Shown: in pieces, positions 60,009 to 64,000 of the stretch
Numbering within the stretch: the stretch's first letter is position 1
Layout: each line of letters starts with the position of its first letter
Made by a program: the position numbers and the translations under genes
DNA from: Cryphonectria parasitica EP155
Taxonomy: Eukaryota > Ascomycota > Sordariomycetes > Diaporthales > Cryphonectriaceae
Reading direction: 5' to 3'
DNA: 64,000 nt
Assembly: GCF_011745365.1 (NCBI RefSeq)
Contig: NW_024468919.1
Span: 1 to 64,000, forward strand
The notes under the pieces: generated by a model
Database searches by the model: none
The model's input: only the letters and a program-made list of their open reading frames with translations
What the model was told of the DNA's origin: nothing

Positions 60009-60533
60009 CTAAGATAATCGCTCTATCCCGAACCGAGATCCAGGAGCCTCAGAAACCTCGCTCTCCAGGAAATCCAACCAATCTATCACTGCATTTCCTA
60101 CATTCACGGAATTTCAGTCAAAACCCTCAAAAGAAGAATCCTTAGCAATTACAGCAGATTTCTCTGCAACTACAGAACAAACCCTAGTAGCAATGCAAGC
60201 CTGCTCCTTCTCAGCTTTCTTATATTCCAACTTCTTCATACTGGAAAGGCTTTGATGAATGGCTTTCATTATCCTTTCAAACTACAGATGCTTCTGCTTC
60301 CGCAAACATTCTACCTCTGCAGCAGCATCGCGCAGCTGCTTCTCAGCACTCTCGAGTTGGTTCTCCAGACGTTGGTATTGAATGCCTATCCAACGAATTT
60401 CCGCTGCGCTCAACTCTTGAACGTTGCACCAAGAGCGATCCAAGCGAATATATTCAGTACAGTAAGAGGAATTCTCAACGGAGACTTGATAAGACTGAAT
60501 ACTATAATCCTTATAGAAGGAACAAGAAGGCAT
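60009..60533 (-). pseudogene. E4 antisense gene: Zn2Cys6-like and coiled-coil protein (remnant)
   Basis: ATG at 60531-60533 and an 83-codon open run to 60282; the frame continues through one TAG and one TGA to TAG at 60009-60011, over the pol TAA. N-terminus MPSCSFY with C-x2-C-x7-C-x9-C-x2-C-x7-C; Cys2, 3 and 5 read TAC or TAT. A well-preserved coiled coil follows (QRLENQLESAEKQLRDAAAE, then CLRKQK). The end keeps SSFEGFD and GSRFGIE. Best-preserved coiled coil of the six. Confidence 0.79.
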
Positions 60534-60717
60534 GGTAATAGTGTTTTAAAGAACTAAGGAAAGAAGAGAATCCTTTTATCTAGTCTTCTCAGCACGAGAA
60601 CAAGATTTGTTGATTCTGTTCAATATCTCGATTAGGAAAGCAAGATCACGAATACGGAAACTTGCCAGAATACTTACAGAAGATCGTTGGGAACAATAAC
60701 TGATAGAAGGAAGATGA

Positions 60718-61172
60718 TATTATAACCCATCCAACATGCAGATCACAGAACAGATCACGGATAACAGAAACCAGATATCAAGAACTCAATATCCTAACAA
60801 AGCATTGATTATATAATCCAGAGTTAGGGTTATGAGCACAGCTAATTAGGAAGGATAGCTTCGAATATATGCTATCCAGAGCTAGCAGGATAACTTGAAT
60901 ATGTTGCTATCCAATATATCCATACTGAAGAGCTGAATATATAAAAACACGTTCATTACCATTAGATAGATTCAGTACATAGCTCTTCAGTTGTTAATCT
61001 AAGTATCAGATTACTCTCTACTCTGATAGCTCCAAAGGCAGTGAATACTTGTATCGCTTACTAAGACTTGTACAGTTCCGTATTCAAGGACTTGATACTT
61101 TAACACCGCTCTTGTTAGCATAAACCCCTTCGTGTACTTAGGAATCTTCGGATTGCTGCAGTGCTCATTACA
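60718..61172 (+). repeat. E4 3' LTR (U3 type E)
   Basis: 455 bp, TATTATAAC...GCTCATTACA, followed by TATCC. Same U3 block as 39735-40189. Confidence 0.93.
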
Positions 61173-61213
61173 TATCCCTTCACCTCACTTGTGTGCTCTT
61201 TTTACCCTGATAT

Positions 61214-61283
61214 CTTGCTCATTGCTTCAGCAGCTGTTTGTCCCTTTTTCTTTCGAAGGCAACAGCGCCCTAGTTCTGATTCA
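61214..61283. repeat. 70-bp block, copy 2
   Basis: Matches 38979-39048 at 63 of 70 bases, transitions only. Before E4 inserted, the two copies lay about 0.8 kb apart in the same orientation. Minus-strand reading gives LRKKKGQTAAEAMSK. Confidence 0.75.
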
Positions 61284-61520
61284 ATAGAAAAAGAGATAAT
61301 AAGAATATTAAATTCAGAAATAATAGAGTTATAAGAAAGGCAATCAGATTTCAAATTGAAAAGAGTTGGAAAGCTTAAAATTTGAGTTGAGAACAGTTTG
61401 CAGAAAAGAAAACGATCCGCTACTCTCTGCATTTGCTAGCGCTGAAAATTCTCCTATCCAAAAAAACTGTTCTCTATCTTAAGAACATTTTGACTTTAGG
61501 ATAGGATACTTTGATTTTAG
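61284..61520. other. AT-rich flank without a gene
   Basis: Contains the inverted pair TCCTATCC and GGATAGGA (about 61453-61508), which could form a hairpin. A minus-strand open frame (61202-61432) runs from here into the 70-bp block but has no recognisable domain. Confidence 0.4.
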
Positions 61521-61806
61521 AATAGAGCTATATTCTGATAGTTTATCTAATAGTAATGAATGTATTCTTATATATTCAGCTTTTCAGTTTCGCTAACTAT
61601 GTTTCCTGCTGGATGGATTACTTGGATCACCTGAGCGATTCCACTGATCCGGATTACCTTGGATCAATCACTGATCCATACTGATCCCGTAGCTCTAACC
61701 CTTGATTACCTAATCACAGTTGATTTGTTTACGTGTTGGGCTGTAATCGCTGGTTCTCTGTTGGCGGAGCCTGTTTCGTAACCTGCATGTTGGATGGGTT
61801 ATAACA
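61521..61806 (-). repeat. Truncated solo LTR of the same family (U3 type F)
   Basis: Read on the minus strand it starts TGTTATAACCCATCC and keeps the shared first ~100 bp. A sixth U3 block follows, rich in GATCC/GGATTAC motifs, then GCTGAATATATAAGAATACA and the first bases after it. It then stops matching at about 61521, so the R-U5 end is missing. RIP load is low. It lies at the switch to balanced base composition. Confidence 0.8.
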
Positions 61807-63231
61807 CTCATGCAAAACCTAACAAATGAATACTAACTGATAATAGAGTACTAGCAATTATTTTCATTAACAGGCAATGTAGTACTTTGTACTCAAAGAG
61901 AAGAGCGGAAGTTTCAAGCATTTCAACAAAGTATTCAGAACCAGTATCAATACAATTCGTTCAGCATATTTGTAGCTAGTATTTGCAAACATTAGCGGAG
62001 GCACAGGCTTGGTAGTTATATTCAATTGCTGTTGAACTCTTAGCAGCAGAGCTAGCAACAGACTTGAATCGAGTTTCAGAACTATCATCTTATCCGCTAT
62101 GAGCGGTTCGGAAAGAAGCAAGACGGATTGGTAGAAAAGTTGCATGATTTCCAAGAATAAGCTGGTGCTATGGACTTGGAAGGTTCTGGACTTGTCAGTT
62201 TGCAGCAAGAAGGCTATTCAGGGATGCCTAGAATTTGCTGAACGACCTCTGCGATCTCACGAGATTCTCCTGGAGTGGATCGAGCAACAACGGCTTAGGA
62301 TGGATTCATGGCCTCTTCGCTCTGTCAGAGAGACTGACGATCAGAGAGCCATACCAAGAGTCTCCTCTCATCAGCGCCGGTCAAAGCAATTCAACACCTC
62401 TACAGTCCGAGGCAAGATCAGAGTAACGAAACCCACGCTGAAGAGTTCAAACATGCAGGCCCAGATGTTGAAAGCTTCGAAATTCCAACCTGTCATTATG
62501 AACTTTGACATCAGAGCCCCGGACTGCATTCAACAAAAACCGAAGCATCAAGGAACAAAGCTCCTGTGCTAAGGAGAAACCACTTAGCCCCCTCAACCAA
62601 CTTTGCCCACAGATAAGCAGACTCGAGGCCGAGCACAAGCTCAGCGCTAGTTGATCCAACTACAATCACAATCTGAACTTAGTGCTTCTGAGATCCGAAG
62701 TGGGAGGATATCAAGGCCGCCAGTGAGATGGTTTGTTGCGTGACAGCTAATACATCTTACCATCCTAGAGCCTCATCTCTGATGACAGGTATAATAAGCA
62801 TCGGTCTGCGCTTAGCTTTCTGCGCAGCTACAGCTATCCAGACCGCCACGAAGTCCGATTTCCTCATCGCCCCCTGCTGGCGTTTTAGCCAGTTTCGTCT
62901 AACTCGGCTCAACTGGGTCGTCCGTCTCCTCCTCGCTGCCCAGCTCCTCTCCCTCAACGCCTTGCCAGCTATCCGGCCTCCGCAACGCACTACGACGACG
63001 ACGACGACAACCTACCTCCGCCGCCGCGACTGGTTACGAGTATACTGTAGTTAAATTAATTTATTTGTATCCGGATAGAACTCTACTAAATTGTTGATGT
63101 TTCATTGCTAGATTCTCGAAGTCGTCGTGATGCTCTTTCCTCGTAGAAATCGCTTTCGGGTCATTACATCATCGAGAGTTCAAAACCCCCACAGTCCCTG
63201 AAAAGCCCTCCTTGCCTTGCTCGGCCTCCAG
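61807..63231. other. GC-balanced region without a recognised gene
   Basis: Base composition rises to near balance from about 62.1 kb. Open frames of 60-142 codons exist on both strands (the longest is 62144-62572 plus; also 61867-62208 minus and 62728-63054 plus), but none shows a motif, a shared splice pattern or low-complexity-free conservation that I can recognise. The AT-richer part 63040-63180 fits a gene 3' flank. I see no tRNA or rRNA. Confidence 0.4.
62992..63006. repeat. (ACG)5 microsatellite
   Basis: Five perfect ACG units, followed by ACA. Confidence 0.9.
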
Positions 63232-64000
63232 TCATGAGCCCCTCGTCTTCGGGGATGGTGTGCGTATACCCAACACTTCGGTCTTGTACCATGGCCAATA
63301 GTCATCACGCGCCCAGTTTGCGAGCTGTTGAATAGCCCAGATGATGCGGTAGATGCCGATAATATTACGGGTGTGTCCGATGGGACAGTCGGTCCAAAGC
63401 GTCTGTTGTTGGAAAGCTGTATCAGCAATGTCTCTTGCACATATACAGGCAGAAACGGACACAGCGAGAAGAAGATGTACGTACCGTCTTCTGCCCAAGC
63501 CTTGTGGTGGCCGCAAGTGTCCAATCGTGACCCACGACGGTGATGGCGGGAAGGAAGGCAGGCAGCGCGGTGCTTGAGCAGCTGGTAGGCTGAGACTGGG
63601 TCAGACTTTGCAGCAGACTCCACTGGGCTGCTTGCCACACGCCAACCTGCAAGGCGGCGCCTTCGCCCGAGGCACTGGGATGCTTAGTTTCGATGCTGAT
63701 AGCGATGGGCGACCGGAGCAGGGGCTCGAAGTCGGTGTGGTTGATGGAAAAGCATGGGCTGCGCGTGCGCAGGACATCGATGCGCTTTACCGCCTCGGTG
63801 CTGTCGGTCTCGTCGGCCGTAGGTTCGATGGTCATGACCATGTCGACTTTCTTGCTGGTCGACGACCGCACGCAGTGGTACTCCTTGATGATACCGGCCG
63901 TGGTGCTGGCAGTCAGGTTCGCGTGTGAGTTTAGCAGGCAGACAAACAGATAGAAGTAGTATCAAGGAAGAGAAGCACATACCATATCTCGACATCTACT
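63232..64000 (-). CDS. PD-(D/E)XK nuclease-like domain protein (5' end beyond the window)
   Basis: Three exons on the minus strand: 64000 or beyond to 63983, 63905-63485, and 63402-63232 (stop TGA at 63232-63234). Core motifs: SSTSKKVDMVMTIEP (the acidic PD-like position), then SPIAISIETKHPSASGEG with the E-x-K element, then LQVGVWQAAQWSLLQSL. After the second intron comes TLWTDCPIGHTRNIIGIYR and NWARDDYWPWYKTEVL. This order matches a fungal family annotated as PD-(D/E)XK nuclease-like, as I remember it. Substrate and biological role are unknown for the family as far as I know. The gene is free of RIP stops and its codon use is GC-rich, unlike everything to its left. The N-terminal part is outside the window. 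Confidence 0.75.
63403..63484 (-). other. Intron in the PD-(D/E)XK-like gene (82 nt)
   Basis: Minus strand: GTACGT at the 5' end, TTGCTGATACAG as branch-like sequence, and CCAACAACAG at the 3' end. Removal joins GQKT to TLWTD in frame (phase 0). The nearer ATACAG acceptor would put the next exon in the wrong frame. Confidence 0.75.
63906..63982 (-). other. Probable upstream intron in the PD-(D/E)XK-like gene (77 nt)
   Basis: Minus strand: GTATGT at the 5' end, CTAAAC and CTGAC as branch candidates, CTGCCAG at the 3' end. Without splicing the frame meets a TGA. Splicing joins a VDVEI frame to TTAGIIKEYH. Less certain, because only 18 bases of the upstream exon are visible. Confidence 0.55.

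Larger units (their letters stand above)
40249..60012 (+). pseudogene. E4 gag-pol, RIP-degraded, in three pieces
   Basis: Pieces: 40249-40434 (gag N-terminus, start read as ATA), 47049-49429 (rest of gag through the protease region) and 56830-60012 (pre-RT to chromodomain). The zinc knuckle lies near 47795-47840. RT has YLNN at 57787-57798, but a stop-free run covers its N-terminal part (57265-57507, including YIRLLQLLAEYSILF). The RNase H/integrase junction has an open run at 58645-58869. The chromodomain ends at TAA 60010-60012, overlapping the antisense gene. Both insertions are in the same orientation as E4. Confidence 0.88.
39735..61172 (+). mobile_element. E4: chromovirus carrying E5 and E6
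   Basis: Target duplication TATCC at 39730-39734 and 61173-61177, both unaltered. Removing E5 (40435-47048 with its duplication) and E6 (49430-56829 with its duplication) leaves about 7.4 kb. Same family and gene order as E1-E3. Confidence 0.94.

Noticed and set aside
62144..62572. 142-codon ORF as a gene
   Set aside because: No recognisable domain, competing frames on both strands and no visible splice or promoter support; kept only as part of the region description.
63328..63953. Plus-strand ORFs opposite the PD-(D/E)XK-like gene
   Set aside because: They are GC-rich shadows of the minus-strand exons and have no motif.
63684..63995. 103-codon minus ORF starting MSRYGM at the window edge
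   Set aside because: It reads through the GTATGT donor at 63982 and is out of frame with the PD-(D/E)XK exon; the spliced model explains the region better.

Overview
The window reads as a chromosome end of a filamentous ascomycete (Pezizomycotina-type fungus) that has, or had, repeat-induced point mutation (RIP). It opens with TTAGGG-class telomeric repeats. About 61 kb of AT-rich, stop-riddled retrotransposon sequence follows, in which CA to TA and TG to TA changes dominate. The last ~2.2 kb is near-balanced in base composition and holds the only gene that looks intact. No species is asserted.

Layout. 1-142 is telomere. 143-299 and 25605-31298 are two pieces of one minus-strand Ty3/gypsy chromovirus (called E0 here); its 3' end is missing and telomere repeats begin inside its integrase. 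E1 (300-25604, plus strand) sits in E0. E1 is itself split by E8 (2860-5789), a non-autonomous LTR element made of four minisatellites, and by E2 (10327-25242), which carries E3 (11459-18856). E0 sits in a second, different gypsy family (E7, 31299 to about 34710). 34.7-39.7 kb holds RIP-damaged sequence with two unrecognised divergent gene remnants. E4 (39735-61172) carries E5 (40435-47043) and E6 (49430-56824). Each full nest boundary is supported by TG...CA LTR ends and a 5-bp target duplication: GTAGC, CAAGG, ATAAG, TATCC, TAGTG, CTATA/TTATA, TCCTA/TTCTG. A reverse-strand LTR fragment (61521-61806) marks the end of the repeat block. A PD-(D/E)XK-nuclease-like gene with two introns runs off the right edge (63232-64000, minus).

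E0-E6 are one family: LTRs of 442-462 bp, about 7.4-7.5 kb when nested insertions are removed, order gag (zinc knuckle), protease, RT, RNase H, integrase, chromodomain. All are dead: the presumed gag ATG reads ATA in every copy, and no copy keeps an intact YLDD in RT.

The most interesting item is a second gene in this family. Between the chromodomain and the 3' LTR, on the opposite strand and tail-to-tail with pol, E1-E6 all carry a remnant of a ~170-codon protein. Its N-terminus has a C-x2-C-x6-8-C-x8-9-C-x2-C-x6-7-C cluster (Zn2Cys6-like), followed by a coiled coil and a conserved C-terminus. In E1 and E2 the reading frame is restored only by removing a short spliceosomal-type intron at the same place. 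The stop codons of pol and this gene overlap in all six copies. Other points worth attention are LTRs whose central U3 block is swapped between copies, a 9-nt LTR/primer-site complementarity suggesting self-primed reverse transcription, the CTAGGG-dominated telomere, and the minisatellite-filled E8.
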